Notes: a model not told the origin generated them from the sequence alone. Shown: positions 1 through 8,296, numbered from the stretch's first letter. The stretch is DNA of 36,677 nt from Dysgonomonas sp. Marseille-P4677 (GCF_016652235.1 NZ_JAEPKU010000029.1:1-36677), one strand, 5' to 3'. A program made the numbers and translations.

Positions 1-471
1 ATTGATGAAACAGCTAAAAAGCTAAGTAAAGACCTGGAAGGTAAAGACCCTTTGTTTATTTGTGTACTCAACGGATCTTTCATGTATGCTTCAGAATTGA
101 TGAAACGCATTACCATCCCTTGCGAAGTGTCATTTGTGAAAATGTCGTCCTATAAAGGAACTACATCCACAGGCAAGATAAAAGAAATTTACGGTCTTGA
201 AGAAGATATAAAAGGGCGTACTGTTGTCATTGTTGAAGACATTGTAGACACAGGCTACACAATGTCATTGATGTTAGAACAGTTGGTTTGTGACCAACCA
301 GAACAAATATTAGTAACAACATTGTTATTGAAACCGGATGCATTGAAACATGATATACGACTAGATTATGTCGCGTTAGAAATACCGAGCGATTTCATTG
401 TTGGATATGGCCTTGATTATGACGGATATGGCCGAAACTATCCGGAAATTTATAAAATAAAAAACTCATAA
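1..471 (+). CDS. hpt: Hypoxanthine phosphoribosyltransferase, 5' end outside the window
   Basis: This purine-salvage enzyme transfers the phosphoribosyl group of PRPP to hypoxanthine or guanine in the cytoplasm. The reading frame is open from base 1 (IDETAKKLSKDLEG...), so the gene begins to the left of the window and about 156 C-terminal residues are present. The PRPP-binding loop VEDIVDTGYT is intact, the upstream substrate loop VLNGSFMYASEL is visible, and the tail has the family pattern FIVGYGLDYDGYGRNYPEIY. The TTG at base 52 is internal and not a start. adk follows after 54 bases on the same strand, so the two purine genes may be co-transcribed. The family assignment is secure; only the N-terminus is missing. 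Confidence 0.95.
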   Translation: MDETAKKLSKDLEGKDPLFICVLNGSFMYASELMKRITIPCEVSFVKMSSYKGTTSTGKIKEIYGLEEDIKGRTVVIVEDIVDTGYTMSLMLEQLVCDQPEQILVTTLLLKPDALKHDIRLDYVALEIPSDFIVGYGLDYDGYGRNYPEIYKIKNS

Positions 472-525
472 TATAAAAGCGGATCAACTCTATAGGAGTA
501 ATTCGTAATTAGTAAAACTATTGAC

Positions 526-1098
526 ATGCTGAATATTATTATTTTTGGAGCACCCGGATCAGGGAAAGGAACTCAAAGCGAGAATTTAATTAAGAAATAT
601 AATCTGGCGCACATTTCCACTGGCGATGTTCTACGTGCTGAAATGAAAAATGGTACCGAATTAGGTAAACTTGCTGAAGGTTACATCTCAAAAGGCCAAT
701 TGGTTCCCGATGATGTGGTAATAGGAATGCTGGCAAATGTATTAGACAGTAAGAAGGATGCTGCCGGAGTTATTTTCGATGGTTTTCCACGTACAATCCC
801 CCAAGGAGAAGCTTTGGAAAAAATGCTAAAAGAAAGAGGTCAGGATGTGTCTATCGTTGTTAGTCTTGAAGTCGATGAACCCGAATTGATAGACCGTTTA
901 ATCAAACGCGGACAACAATCCGGCCGTTCGGATGACAATCTTGAGACTATCAAATCACGTCTTGATGTTTACAAGAGTCAGACATCTCCACTAAAAGAGC
1001 ATTATAAAACGACAGGTAAGCTAGCTTCTATAAAAGGCGTAGGCACAGTAGACGAAATATTCGAACGTATAGCTGAAGCTGTAAACAAGGTTAAATAA
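526..1098 (+). CDS. adk: Adenylate kinase
   Basis: This cytoplasmic enzyme interconverts ATP plus AMP with two ADP. The Walker A loop GAPGSGKGT lies at residues 8-16, the AMP-site stretch HISTGDVLR follows, and the FDGFPRT motif sits near residue 85. At 190 residues it is the short form: the LID region (RGQQSGRSDDN) has no four-cysteine zinc-finger insert, as in many Bacteroidota and eukaryotic cytosolic enzymes. The ATG at 526 begins directly with the first beta strand (MLNIIIFGAPG), so the start is well supported. It lies 54 bases after hpt and is followed by a strong hairpin that probably ends the transcript before obgE. Confidence 0.97.
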   Translation: MLNIIIFGAPGSGKGTQSENLIKKYNLAHISTGDVLRAEMKNGTELGKLAEGYISKGQLVPDDVVIGMLANVLDSKKDAAGVIFDGFPRTIPQGEALEKMLKERGQDVSIVVSLEVDEPELIDRLIKRGQQSGRSDDNLETIKSRLDVYKSQTSPLKEHYKTTGKLASIKGVGTVDEIFERIAEAVNKVK

Positions 1099-1117
1099 TA
1101 CAATATTTATATATCGG

Positions 1118-1156
1118 GGAAGTTATAAACCGCGAATGGGATTATAACTTCCTTTG
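1118..1156 (+). terminator. Probable rho-independent terminator after adk
   Basis: An 11-bp perfect stem (1118-1128 with 1142-1152, arms GGAAGTTATAA and TTATAACTTCC) with a 13-base loop is followed by TTTGTTGT. It lies 20 bases after the adk stop codon. Confidence 0.6.
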
Positions 1157-1170
1157 TTGTCTAAATAAAA

Positions 1171-1231
1171 AGTTACTAAACACACACAAAGTAACTATAT
1201 CCACATTATAAACGTTATAGTAAAGTGGATA
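1171..1231 (+). promoter_or_regulatory. Two tandem small stem-loops in the obgE leader
   Basis: The first hairpin pairs AGTTACT (1171-1177) with AGTAACT (1190-1196). The second pairs TATCCAC (1198-1204) with GTGGATA (1225-1231) and encloses an inner TATAA/TTATA stem. They end 37 bases before the obgE start. Whether they are operators or RNA leader structure cannot be told from the sequence. Confidence 0.3.
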
Positions 1232-1268
1232 ATAAATAGGTCTATACGACCTTAAAAAAGAGATAAAT

Positions 1269-2435
1269 ATGTCAGATTCAAATTTTATAGATTACGTCAA
1301 AATATATTGCCGTTCGGGTAAAGGAGGTAGAGGATCTACCCATTTCCGCCGTGAAAAATATATTCCAAAAGGAGGCCCCGATGGTGGGGATGGCGGAGAC
1401 GGCGGGCACGTTATTCTTCGTGCCAATCGTAACCTATGGACATTACTCCACCTTAAATTTCAGCGCCATATATTGGCCGGACACGGGGAAAGTGGCTCAG
1501 GCAGATTAAGTTCCGGTAAAAAAGGTGAAACAAAAATTATCGAAGTACCATGCGGAACGGTAGCCTATGATGCTGAAACCGGAGAATATCTATGTGACGT
1601 AACTGAAGACGGACAAGAAGTAATCATGCTGAAAGGGGGTAAAGGAGGTAGAGGAAACAACCATTTCAAAACCTCTACAAATCAGGCTCCACGTTATGCC
1701 CAACCCGGTGAACCTTACGAGGAACGAAGGGTGATACTCGAATTAAAGGTATTGGCAGATGTTGGCCTTGTTGGTTTTCCAAATGCAGGAAAATCGACAT
1801 TACTCTCTGTTATGACTGCAGCTAAACCGAAGATAGCTAACTATCCTTTCACTACTCTTGAACCTAAAATAGGGATTGTTAGTTATCGCGATTACAAATC
1901 GTTCGTTATGGCTGATATACCGGGAATTATAGAGGGGGCTAGCGAGGGTAAAGGCTTAGGATTACGTTTCCTTCGCCACATCGAAAGAAATTCACTTCTA
2001 CTATTCCTCATAGCTGCCGATGCAGACGATATTCATCAGGAATACAGGATCCTATTAAACGAGTTAGCCCAGTTCAACCCTGAGTTATTGGATAAACGGC
2101 GTGTGTTGGCTATCTCTAAATCGGATATGCTCGATGAAGAATTGATGGAAGCTCTTGCAGAAGATCTGCCGGAAATACCCCATATTTTCATTTCATCCAT
2201 TACAGGATATAATATAGCTGCATTGAAAGATTTGTTATGGCGTGAAATGAATGCTGATGGAGAATATAAAAAGTCATTTAATATTACTCATCGAAATCTG
2301 GATATAAAAACTGTAGAATTCGAAGAGGATGAAGAAGACATTCCTGAAGACGACTATCAAGAGGAAGAATGGGATGACGAGGAGGAAGTAGACGGATTCT
2401 TTTACGAAGATGACCTCGAAGACGAAACAAAGTAA
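1269..2435 (+). CDS. obgE: GTPase Obg (ribosome assembly GTPase)
   Basis: Obg is a GTPase that binds the large ribosomal subunit during assembly. Residues 1-160 form the glycine-rich Obg fold ([20 protein letters not shown], then GGDGGDGG). The G domain shows G1 GFPNAGKST at about 169-177, G3 [10 protein letters not shown]4 as SKSD, where many GTPases have NKxD, and G5 ISSITG. The C-terminal tail of about 45 residues is extremely acidic ([20 protein letters not shown]), as in many Obg proteins of this phylum. At 388 residues the length is normal. The gene stands between two hairpins: the adk terminator upstream and a bidirectional terminator immediately downstream. Confidence 0.97.
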   Translation: MSDSNFIDYVKIYCRSGKGGRGSTHFRREKYIPKGGPDGGDGGDGGHVILRANRNLWTLLHLKFQRHILAGHGESGSGRLSSGKKGETKIIEVPCGTVAYDAETGEYLCDVTEDGQEVIMLKGGKGGRGNNHFKTSTNQAPRYAQPGEPYEERRVILELKVLADVGLVGFPNAGKSTLLSVMTAAKPKIANYPFTTLEPKIGIVSYRDYKSFVMADIPGIIEGASEGKGLGLRFLRHIERNSLLLFLIAADADDIHQEYRILLNELAQFNPELLDKRRVLAISKSDMLDEELMEALAEDLPEIPHIFISSITGYNIAALKDLLWREMNADGEYKKSFNITHRNLDIKTVEFEEDEEDIPEDDYQEEEWDDEEEVDGFFYEDDLEDETK

Positions 2436-2450
2436 TCAATAAAAAAGTAG

Positions 2451-2487
2451 GCCCCTGATGAAAGTATCCATCAGGGGCACATTTTTT
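2451..2487. terminator. Bidirectional rho-independent terminator
   Basis: A perfect 10-bp stem GCCCCTGATG / CATCAGGGGC (2451-2460 and 2469-2478) has an 8-base loop. It is followed by ACATTTTTT on the plus strand, and an AAAAAA run on its left gives a T-run on the minus strand. It serves obgE and the convergent gene that ends at 2498. Confidence 0.85.
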
Positions 2488-2497
2488 CAAACGGTTA

Positions 2498-3040
2498 TTA
2501 TCTAAACAAACCGTTCTTGGTCGCTTTCTTCTGATTCTTCAAATTTTCTTTTTCCTTCTTATAATTATATTTTAAAGTCTTAATGCGGGCTTTCTTCTCA
2601 GCTTTACTCAAATAGGGATTATCGTCAATAGCATCTTCTTCTGCTTCAAACTTTTTCTCCAAAGCATCTAATTTATCATCGTAACTATCGGAAATTACGT
2701 CTTTGATACGGTCACCCTCATGTATCGTCCCATATTTCTTTTCCAATGTATTTATCTGATTGGCATTCAATATCGAACGAATCTGCGCTCTATGCTTCAA
2801 TGCTAATTCCCGTTTTCTTTGGCCCTTCTCGTAGCCGGATAGAGAACGATCCTTACCTATAGCGGCAAATTTAGGGCCGACCGATCTCTGTAATTCTTTT
2901 ATTTTTGAAATTTGATCAGATGATAGGTACAAATCTCCATAAGATTCTATTCCTTTGTAATAATTCTCATAATCCACCGTCTGCGCATTAGCACATAATG
3001 CAAAAACACTGATGAGTAATAATAGCAAAGTTTTTCTCAT
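2498..3040 (-). CDS. Small exported protein, Spy/CpxP-like
   Basis: The 180-residue product starts with a clear Sec signal peptide (MRKTLLLLLISVFALCANAQ, cleavage expected after ANA). The mature part is almost all charged alpha helix. It carries a pattern typical of the LTxxQ (Spy/CpxP) periplasmic proteins: LSSDQISKIKELQ, then about 55 residues later ILNANQINTLEKKYG. The last third is a lysine/glutamate-rich helix ending KKATKNGLFR. By family analogy it could be a periplasmic chaperone or stress sensor, but no conserved catalytic residues are visible and the match is weak. It is transcribed towards obgE and shares that gene's terminator. The intergenic space to pgeF is a divergent promoter region. 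Confidence 0.7.
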   Translation of the reverse strand: MRKTLLLLLISVFALCANAQTVDYENYYKGIESYGDLYLSSDQISKIKELQRSVGPKFAAIGKDRSLSGYEKGQRKRELALKHRAQIRSILNANQINTLEKKYGTIHEGDRIKDVISDSYDDKLDALEKKFEAEEDAIDDNPYLSKAEKKARIKTLKYNYKKEKENLKNQKKATKNGLFR

Positions 3041-3134
3041 AATAAGTTATTTTAATTAATACATATTACTACCTCAAGCTTAACAACTTGAATATTCTTA
3101 AATATTATTTTACACTGAATGTAATTATCAAATA

Positions 3135-3944
3135 ATGAAATCAACAGATAAAAACAACATCAAAATATTACAGTTCGAATCTTTCCCTGATAAGAACTTA
3201 TTCCATTTCACTTCTACCATAGAAGGAGGTGCCAGTTCGGATGCATATACATCCTTAAATCTCGGACTCTATTCGGGAGACAATACTGATTGTGTAAACG
3301 AAAACAAAGAACGTATTGCAAATGTAATGGGCATTTCTGTAGGAAATCTGTACATGCCCTATCAAACACATGAAGATAAAATATTAGTTATAGACAAACT
3401 GTTTTTAGAAAAAAGCGATAGAGAGAAAGCCAATTCTTTAAATGGCATTGATGCTCTGATTACCGACCAAAAAGGTATATGCATTGGAATAACTACTGCC
3501 GATTGCGTACCTATATTGATTTATGATCTGAAGAAAAATGTATTGGCTGCAATCCATGCGGGATGGAAAGGTACTGTTGCTAAGATTGCTGCAAAAACGA
3601 TAAAGAAAATGGTAGACTTATTTGATTGTAATACTGATGATATGATTGCCGGAATAGGACCATGTATATCTCAAGAACGTTTTGAAGTAGGGGAAGAAGT
3701 TGTGGATATATTTCAGGAAAAAGGGTTTATAATAGAAGAAATAGGATACAGAAATAAAAAAACGGGAAAGATGCATTTCAATCTGGAGCTTACAAATAAA
3801 TTAATAATACATGAGGCTGGAATCCCCTTCGATAATATAGAGTGTGCCAATCTCTGCACTTACTCCAATCCTGAAATGTTTTTCTCTGCACGACGCCAAA
3901 CTATCTATTCAGGAAGGATGGTGACTGGCGGTATTTTGAAATAA
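3135..3944 (+). CDS. pgeF: PgeF/YfiH/LACC1-family multicopper-oxidase-like purine nucleoside phosphorylase (peptidoglycan editing factor)
   Basis: The 269-residue protein shows the family signatures in order: SDAYTSLNLGLYSGDN near the N-terminus, the metal-site histidine in YQTHEDKIL, the cysteine in TADCVPILIYD, the second histidine in IHAGWKGT, then GIGPCISQERFEV and a C-terminal CTYSNPEMFFSARR. Relatives were called polyphenol oxidase or laccase; characterised members act on purine nucleosides, and the E. coli protein prevents mis-incorporation of serine into peptidoglycan. It is cytoplasmic, with no signal peptide. The gene runs towards aguA, which starts 48 bases later and has its own -7 box. 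Family placement is secure; the physiological substrate is not shown. Confidence 0.92.
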   Translation: MKSTDKNNIKILQFESFPDKNLFHFTSTIEGGASSDAYTSLNLGLYSGDNTDCVNENKERIANVMGISVGNLYMPYQTHEDKILVIDKLFLEKSDREKANSLNGIDALITDQKGICIGITTADCVPILIYDLKKNVLAAIHAGWKGTVAKIAAKTIKKMVDLFDCNTDDMIAGIGPCISQERFEVGEEVVDIFQEKGFIIEEIGYRNKKTGKMHFNLELTNKLIIHEAGIPFDNIECANLCTYSNPEMFFSARRQTIYSGRMVTGGILK

Positions 3945-3952
3945 TTATTTTG

Positions 3953-3960
3953 TACTTTTG
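3953..3960 (+). promoter_or_regulatory. Putative Bacteroidota -7 box for the agu operon
   Basis: TACTTTTG matches TAnnTTTG and lies 32 bases before the aguA ATG, giving a predicted leader of about 25 bases. No convincing -33 TTTG at normal spacing is present. Confidence 0.45.
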
Positions 3961-3992
3961 CTTAAGAAATATATTTAGATTCTATTAAACAA

Positions 3993-5030
3993 ATGGCTCA
4001 CTCTATACTTTTACCCTCCGAATGGCACCCACAAAGCGCTATACAGCTCACATGGCCTCATCATGAAACAGACTGGGAGTACATGCTTGAAGAGGTAACT
4101 GCATGTTATGTAAACATCGCAACAGAAATATTGAAAAGACAACGGCTCATAATAGTTTGTTATAGTGCCGCAACTGTAAAATATGAACTGAGAAATCATA
4201 AAGATCTATTCGAAAACCTTACTCTGGTCGAATTACCTACCAATGATACTTGGGCCCGAGATCACAGTGGTATATCAGTTATCAAAGGAGCTAAGAAATA
4301 TATCTATGATTTCACCTTCAACGGATGGGGTATGAAGTTTGCATCAAACTACGACAATCAGATAACCAGAGGTTTATTTTCAAAAAACGTCTTTAAGTAT
4401 GATGTAGAGTTAGTAAACAAAAAAGATTTTGTACTTGAAGGCGGAGCTATAGAATCGGATGGAAAAGGTACTTTACTGACTACCTCCGAATGCCTTCTTT
4501 CACCTAACAGGAATTCATTCCTCACAAAAGAAGAAATAGAAGGATATTTAAGAGATTCATTTGGACTGGACAGAATATTATGGCTCGACCATGGGTATTT
4601 TGCAGGAGATGATACAGATAGCCATATCGATACTCTTGCCCGCTTTTGTGATGAACATACAATAGCTTATGTAAAATGCGAAAACAAAGAAGATGAACAT
4701 TACGATGCCCTTTCCAAAATGGAAGAACAACTGAAAACGTTCGTCGATTATGAAGGTCAACCCTATAATTTGATTACATTACCAATGGCTAAAGCTGTAT
4801 ATGATGAAGACAATCAGAGATTGCCTGCAACATATGCTAATTTCTTAATCATTAACGATGCTGTGTTATTACCATTTTACAATGAGAAAGAAAGAGATGA
4901 GAAAGCCCGTGAACAATTGCAAAAAGCTTTTCCAAGCAGGGAGATTGTAGGTATAGATTGTTCTCCGCTTATTCGCCAACATGGGTCGTTACACTGTATA
5001 ACAATGCAATACCCTCAAGATTTTATATAA
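3993..5030 (+). CDS. aguA: Agmatine deiminase
   Basis: This enzyme hydrolyses agmatine to N-carbamoylputrescine and ammonia, the first committed step of the arginine-decarboxylase route to putrescine. Motifs of the guanidino-modifying fold are present: TWPHHETDWEYML near the N-terminus, NDTWARDHSG, EGGAIESDGKGTLLTT, the catalytic histidine in DDTDSHIDTLARF, and the catalytic cysteine at C335 in HGSLHCITMQ. At 345 residues the length is normal, and there is no signal peptide. It is followed after 6 bases by a 74-residue gene and then by the amidase for the next reaction, so this is a clear pathway operon. No arginine decarboxylase gene is in the window. Confidence 0.96.
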   Translation: MAHSILLPSEWHPQSAIQLTWPHHETDWEYMLEEVTACYVNIATEILKRQRLIIVCYSAATVKYELRNHKDLFENLTLVELPTNDTWARDHSGISVIKGAKKYIYDFTFNGWGMKFASNYDNQITRGLFSKNVFKYDVELVNKKDFVLEGGAIESDGKGTLLTTSECLLSPNRNSFLTKEEIEGYLRDSFGLDRILWLDHGYFAGDDTDSHIDTLARFCDEHTIAYVKCENKEDEHYDALSKMEEQLKTFVDYEGQPYNLITLPMAKAVYDEDNQRLPATYANFLIINDAVLLPFYNEKERDEKAREQLQKAFPSREIVGIDCSPLIRQHGSLHCITMQYPQDFI

Positions 5031-5036
5031 ATATTT

Positions 5037-5261
5037 ATGAAAGATCAGAAAGCGCTTTTACTGAGATGTCTTAAGAATGATGTTCCTGCAATGGTATTTT
5101 CGGGAAATGATATATTATTTTTACCGTTACTAAAACGATATTATACAGATGCCAAAGAGGCAGGATGTACGCAGGAATTTCTTGATGACATAAAACTCAG
5201 AATCGAAGAGTTTGAGAAACATATAGAAATGTCGCCAGACACCATTAAATTACCTGATTAA
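5037..5261 (+). CDS. Unknown 74-residue protein inside the agmatine operon
   Basis: I do not recognise a named family. The product is small, soluble-looking and mostly helical, beginning MKDQKALLLRCLKNDVPAMV and ending in a charged helix (KLRIEEFEKHIEMSP) followed by DTIKLPD. It has two cysteines but no evident metal site and no signal or membrane segment. The start lies 6 bases after the aguA stop and its stop lies 10 bases before the aguB start, so it is almost certainly translated as the middle cistron of the operon. The position suggests an accessory role in putrescine synthesis, such as complex assembly or regulation, but this is inference from context only. Confidence 0.8.
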   Translation: MKDQKALLLRCLKNDVPAMVFSGNDILFLPLLKRYYTDAKEAGCTQEFLDDIKLRIEEFEKHIEMSPDTIKLPD

Positions 5262-5271
5262 ACGAAGATTT

Positions 5272-6147
5272 ATGAAAATAGGATTGATACAACAGGCTAA
5301 TTCCCCTGATATAGAAAAAAATAAACAAGGATTAAAAAACAAAATACGGGAAGTCGTAAAGCAAGGTGCACAATTGGTTGTGATGCAAGAGCTTCACAAT
5401 TCGCTTTATTTTTGTCAGATAGAAAACCCCGATATCTTCGATTTAGCAGAAACAATACCCGGACCATCGACTGACGAATTCGGTACATTAGCCAAAGAAC
5501 TAGGAGTAGTAATAGTACTTTCGCTATTTGAACGACGGGCTCCGGGGCTGTATCACAATACAGCCGTAGTAATAGAAAAAGATGGAACTATAGCCGGGAA
5601 ATACCGCAAAATGCACATCCCTGATGATCCTGCATACTACGAAAAATTCTATTTCACGCCGGGTGATCTAGGCTTTAAACCCATCGAAACTTCCTTAGGT
5701 AAACTAGGGGTCTTGGTATGTTGGGATCAATGGTATCCCGAAGCTGCACGCCTTATGGCAATGGCCGGAGCCGATTTACTTATCTACCCTACCGCTATTG
5801 GCTGGGAATCGACCGACACCGACGATGAAAAATCACGTCAGCTTGGTGCATGGGTAATATCTCAACGTGGGCATGCTGTAGCTAACGGGTTACATGTTGT
5901 TTCGGTAAACCGTACGGGATACGAGCCTGATCCATCGGGGCAAACTAATGGTATTTCATTCTGGGGAAATAGTTTTGTCGCTGGCCCACAAGGGGAAATC
6001 CTATGGCAAGGAGCAAACGATAAAGAAGAGATACAGGTAATCGAAATAGATATAAAACGTTCGGAAACTGTACGCCGTATGTGGCCATTCTTCCGTGACA
6101 GACGTATCGACCATTTTGGAGATCTGACAAAACGTTTTATTGATTAA
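5272..6147 (+). CDS. aguB: N-carbamoylputrescine amidase
   Basis: This nitrilase-superfamily amidase releases CO2 and ammonia from N-carbamoylputrescine to give putrescine. The Glu-Lys-Cys triad is visible: E40 in VVMQELHNSLYF, K113 in GKYRKMHIPDDP, and C150 in VLVCWDQWYPEAARLMA. The substrate-region stretch YEKFYFTPGD and the C-terminal VRRMWPFFRDRR are also typical of this subfamily. At 291 residues the length is normal. It is the last gene of the aguA-unknown-aguB operon, and 128 bases then separate it from the next gene. Confidence 0.96.
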   Translation: MKIGLIQQANSPDIEKNKQGLKNKIREVVKQGAQLVVMQELHNSLYFCQIENPDIFDLAETIPGPSTDEFGTLAKELGVVIVLSLFERRAPGLYHNTAVVIEKDGTIAGKYRKMHIPDDPAYYEKFYFTPGDLGFKPIETSLGKLGVLVCWDQWYPEAARLMAMAGADLLIYPTAIGWESTDTDDEKSRQLGAWVISQRGHAVANGLHVVSVNRTGYEPDPSGQTNGISFWGNSFVAGPQGEILWQGANDKEEIQVIEIDIKRSETVRRMWPFFRDRRIDHFGDLTKRFID

Positions 6148-6153
6148 CGTTTT

Positions 6154-6185
6154 CCCTTGATTTTATCTATAGAGTAAAGTCAGGG
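6154..6185 (+). terminator. Possible weak terminator after aguB
   Basis: An imperfect hairpin pairs CCCTTGATTTTA with TAAAGTCAGGG just after the aguB stop. There is no clear T-run after it, so this is only a candidate. Confidence 0.3.
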
Positions 6186-6238
6186 CTTATAGGACGGAAT
6201 AAAAATTGCATATAAAAAACTTCTGAAAGTTGTACAAC

Positions 6239-6260
6239 TTTGTCACCTTTTAGTTAAAAT
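6239..6260 (+). repeat. Recurring upstream motif, copy A
   Basis: A 22-base stretch with core TTTGTCACCTTTTAG ends 15 bases before the ATG of the lipoprotein gene at 6276. It is identical to 21637-21658 upstream of mntH, and its core recurs on the minus strand at 30432-30453. Its position next to the start suggests a control element in the promoter or leader. Confidence 0.55.
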
Positions 6261-6275
6261 GGAATAAATAAAAGG

Positions 6276-6995
6276 ATGAAGCTACACATCTTATTACTTC
6301 TCTTCATTACATTATCCTGTTCTTCAAAAACCAGGGAAGAACAAGCAGTGTCCCTATGGAAAGAAAGAGTGGAAAGCATAAAGCCATATTCTGAACTAAA
6401 AAAAGAAGCAGTTACAAAAAGGGAATTTTTCCGGAAAGAGTATGAGGCCAAGGTGGGTGATAAAACAGCACAGGATAGTATCCTACTCGATGCTCAAGAT
6501 TATCTATTAACCATTTCGAATGATTTTTTCACATCATGGTACAATACACCATGGACATTTCATGGGCATAGCCAAACACCCAAAGAAGGGAGTATTGCAT
6601 GTGGCTATTTTATTACAACTACTCTAAGGGATATGGGATTTAATATTCCCCGCATAAAATGGGCACAACAAGCCTCTGAGTATTTGATAAAGAAAGTATC
6701 TACTGACATTAAACGTTTCTACAAAAGGCCTATCAAAGAAATCGTAGATCATATAGAAACAAATGGAGAAGGCTTATATATAGTCGGACTTGATTGTCAT
6801 GTTGGCTATATTTATAATAAGAATGGAAAAATGACTTTTGTACATGCCAACTATTATAAGCCGAAAATCGGTGTAATGTCTGAACCTCTAATAGGCCATA
6901 ACCCATTGAATGATTCAAAATATAGAGTCATAGGTAAAATATTCGATGAAGAAATGGTAAAAAACTGGATACTCAACTCACCATATACAGAATAA
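6276..6995 (+). CDS. Lipoprotein with a possible Cys/His (NlpC/P60-like) hydrolase core
   Basis: The 239-residue product has a lipoprotein signal peptide (MKLHILLLLFITLSC, lipidated C15). After a charged helical stretch it has PKEGSIACGYFITTTLRDMG with C109 at the start of a helix, GLDCHVGYIY with H175 in a likely strand, and TFVHANYY with H190. The order Cys at a helix start, His in a strand, then another polar residue resembles papain-like NlpC/P60 peptidases, but I cannot confirm the fold. The preserved GHSQTPKEG loop and paired cysteines C109 and C174 are notable. It is followed by an MFS gene only 10 bases downstream, so the two are probably co-transcribed. Function is unknown; a cell-wall or peptide hydrolase is inference. 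Confidence 0.7.
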   Translation: MKLHILLLLFITLSCSSKTREEQAVSLWKERVESIKPYSELKKEAVTKREFFRKEYEAKVGDKTAQDSILLDAQDYLLTISNDFFTSWYNTPWTFHGHSQTPKEGSIACGYFITTTLRDMGFNIPRIKWAQQASEYLIKKVSTDIKRFYKRPIKEIVDHIETNGEGLYIVGLDCHVGYIYNKNGKMTFVHANYYKPKIGVMSEPLIGHNPLNDSKYRVIGKIFDEEMVKNWILNSPYTE

Positions 6996-7005
6996 GAAAA
7001 ATTGA

Positions 7006-8205
7006 ATGCTACTCGCTAAAGAAGAAAACGAACAATATCTCACCAAAAGCACACTCTGGTTGATGGCAATCGGAGCAGGGCTTGTTGTTGCCAACAACTA
7101 TTACAATCAGCCTCTTCTAGGCATGATAGCCAAAGAACTCGAAGAATCGGAAGCTGAGACTAGTAGAATAGCCATGTTTACACAAATAGGCTATGCCGTC
7201 GGACTATTATTGATAATTCCGTTGGGTGACATGTTTAAGCGAAAGAAAATAATATTAATCGATTTTATATTCATCATTCTATCACTTCTTATCTTTGCAT
7301 GCAGCCAGTCGCTAACCGTAATGGTTACGGCTAGTTTCTTTATCGGATTAACATCTGTTGTACCTCAAATATTTGTACCTATCGCAGCTCAACTGTCTAA
7401 GCCTGAAGAAAAAGGGAAAAATGTAGGCATAGTAATGAGCGGTCTTTTAATAGGAATATTAGCATCACGTGTCTTTAGCGGTTTACTAGGCGAGTACCTT
7501 GGTTGGCGCGAAGTATTCTATATTGCTGCTGCAATGATGTTAATCTTAGCCGTTCTCATTGCGTGTTTATTACCGAATATGCAACCCACCTTCAAGGGTA
7601 CTTACAGCCAATTGATGCGGTCTATATTTCGTTATACAAAGGAAATACCAAGCCTTCGACTAGCATCGTTAAGAGGAGCTTTGGGATTTGGTTCGTTTTC
7701 CATATTTTGGACTACATTGACCTTCCGCTTGGAACAGGCACCTTTCTTTCAGGGAAGTGATGTAGCGGGCTCTCTTGGTTTGGTAGGAATAGCAGGAGCC
7801 TTGGCGGCATCTCTTGTAGGATATGTTTCAGGCAGGATCAATAAAAATATGGTAATATTTATAGCATGCCTACTTATGATTCTTTCATGGTGTATATTCG
7901 GCTTCGGTGGAAATACCTATATCGGACTAATCGCAGGCATTATATTTCTGGATATGGGTTTACAGGGTATGCATGTTACAAATCAGACTATTGTATTCTC
8001 ATCGCATCCCGAAGCCTCAAATAGGCTTAATACCGTATATATGGTATCTTATTTCATAGGAGGATCGGCTGGAACTTTCATCGGAGGAATAGCATGGCAA
8101 CATTACGGGTGGAACGGAGTTGTAGGAGTTGGCTGCTTATTTGTTTTCGCTTGCCTTTTAATACATATATTACTTTGTAACAAGCGTAAATATCAGGCAG
8201 AATGA
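7006..8205 (+). CDS. MFS transporter, 12-TM drug-efflux type
   Basis: The 399-residue membrane protein has about 12 hydrophobic segments. The N-terminal part has VANNYYNQPLLGMIAKEL and the loop 2-3 motif PLGDMFKRKKI, the MFS motif A equivalent. A later loop, YLGWREVFYIAAAMM, matches the segment found in DHA1-type efflux proteins such as the E. coli YgaY/YnfM group. The substrate cannot be told from sequence. The gene starts 10 bases after the lipoprotein gene at 6276, which implies a shared transcript. Confidence 0.85.
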   Translation: MLLAKEENEQYLTKSTLWLMAIGAGLVVANNYYNQPLLGMIAKELEESEAETSRIAMFTQIGYAVGLLLIIPLGDMFKRKKIILIDFIFIILSLLIFACSQSLTVMVTASFFIGLTSVVPQIFVPIAAQLSKPEEKGKNVGIVMSGLLIGILASRVFSGLLGEYLGWREVFYIAAAMMLILAVLIACLLPNMQPTFKGTYSQLMRSIFRYTKEIPSLRLASLRGALGFGSFSIFWTTLTFRLEQAPFFQGSDVAGSLGLVGIAGALAASLVGYVSGRINKNMVIFIACLLMILSWCIFGFGGNTYIGLIAGIIFLDMGLQGMHVTNQTIVFSSHPEASNRLNTVYMVSYFIGGSAGTFIGGIAWQHYGWNGVVGVGCLFVFACLLIHILLCNKRKYQAE

Positions 8206-8256
8206 TATATTTATCTATAAAGCAACAGATATATAGATTATTAACCAGAATATCCA

Positions 8257-8264
8257 TATATTTG
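8257..8264 (+). promoter_or_regulatory. Putative -7 box for the GT-C gene
   Basis: TATATTTG matches TAnnTTTG 32 bases before the ATG at 8297. No clear -33 TTTG is seen. Confidence 0.4.
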
Positions 8265-8296
8265 CAATCAACTTTAACAAAACATTAAACTTCAGT

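Noticed and set aside
2284-2490. A minus-strand frame across the end of obgE
   Set aside because: It is the antisense of the acidic obgE tail and spans the terminator hairpin.
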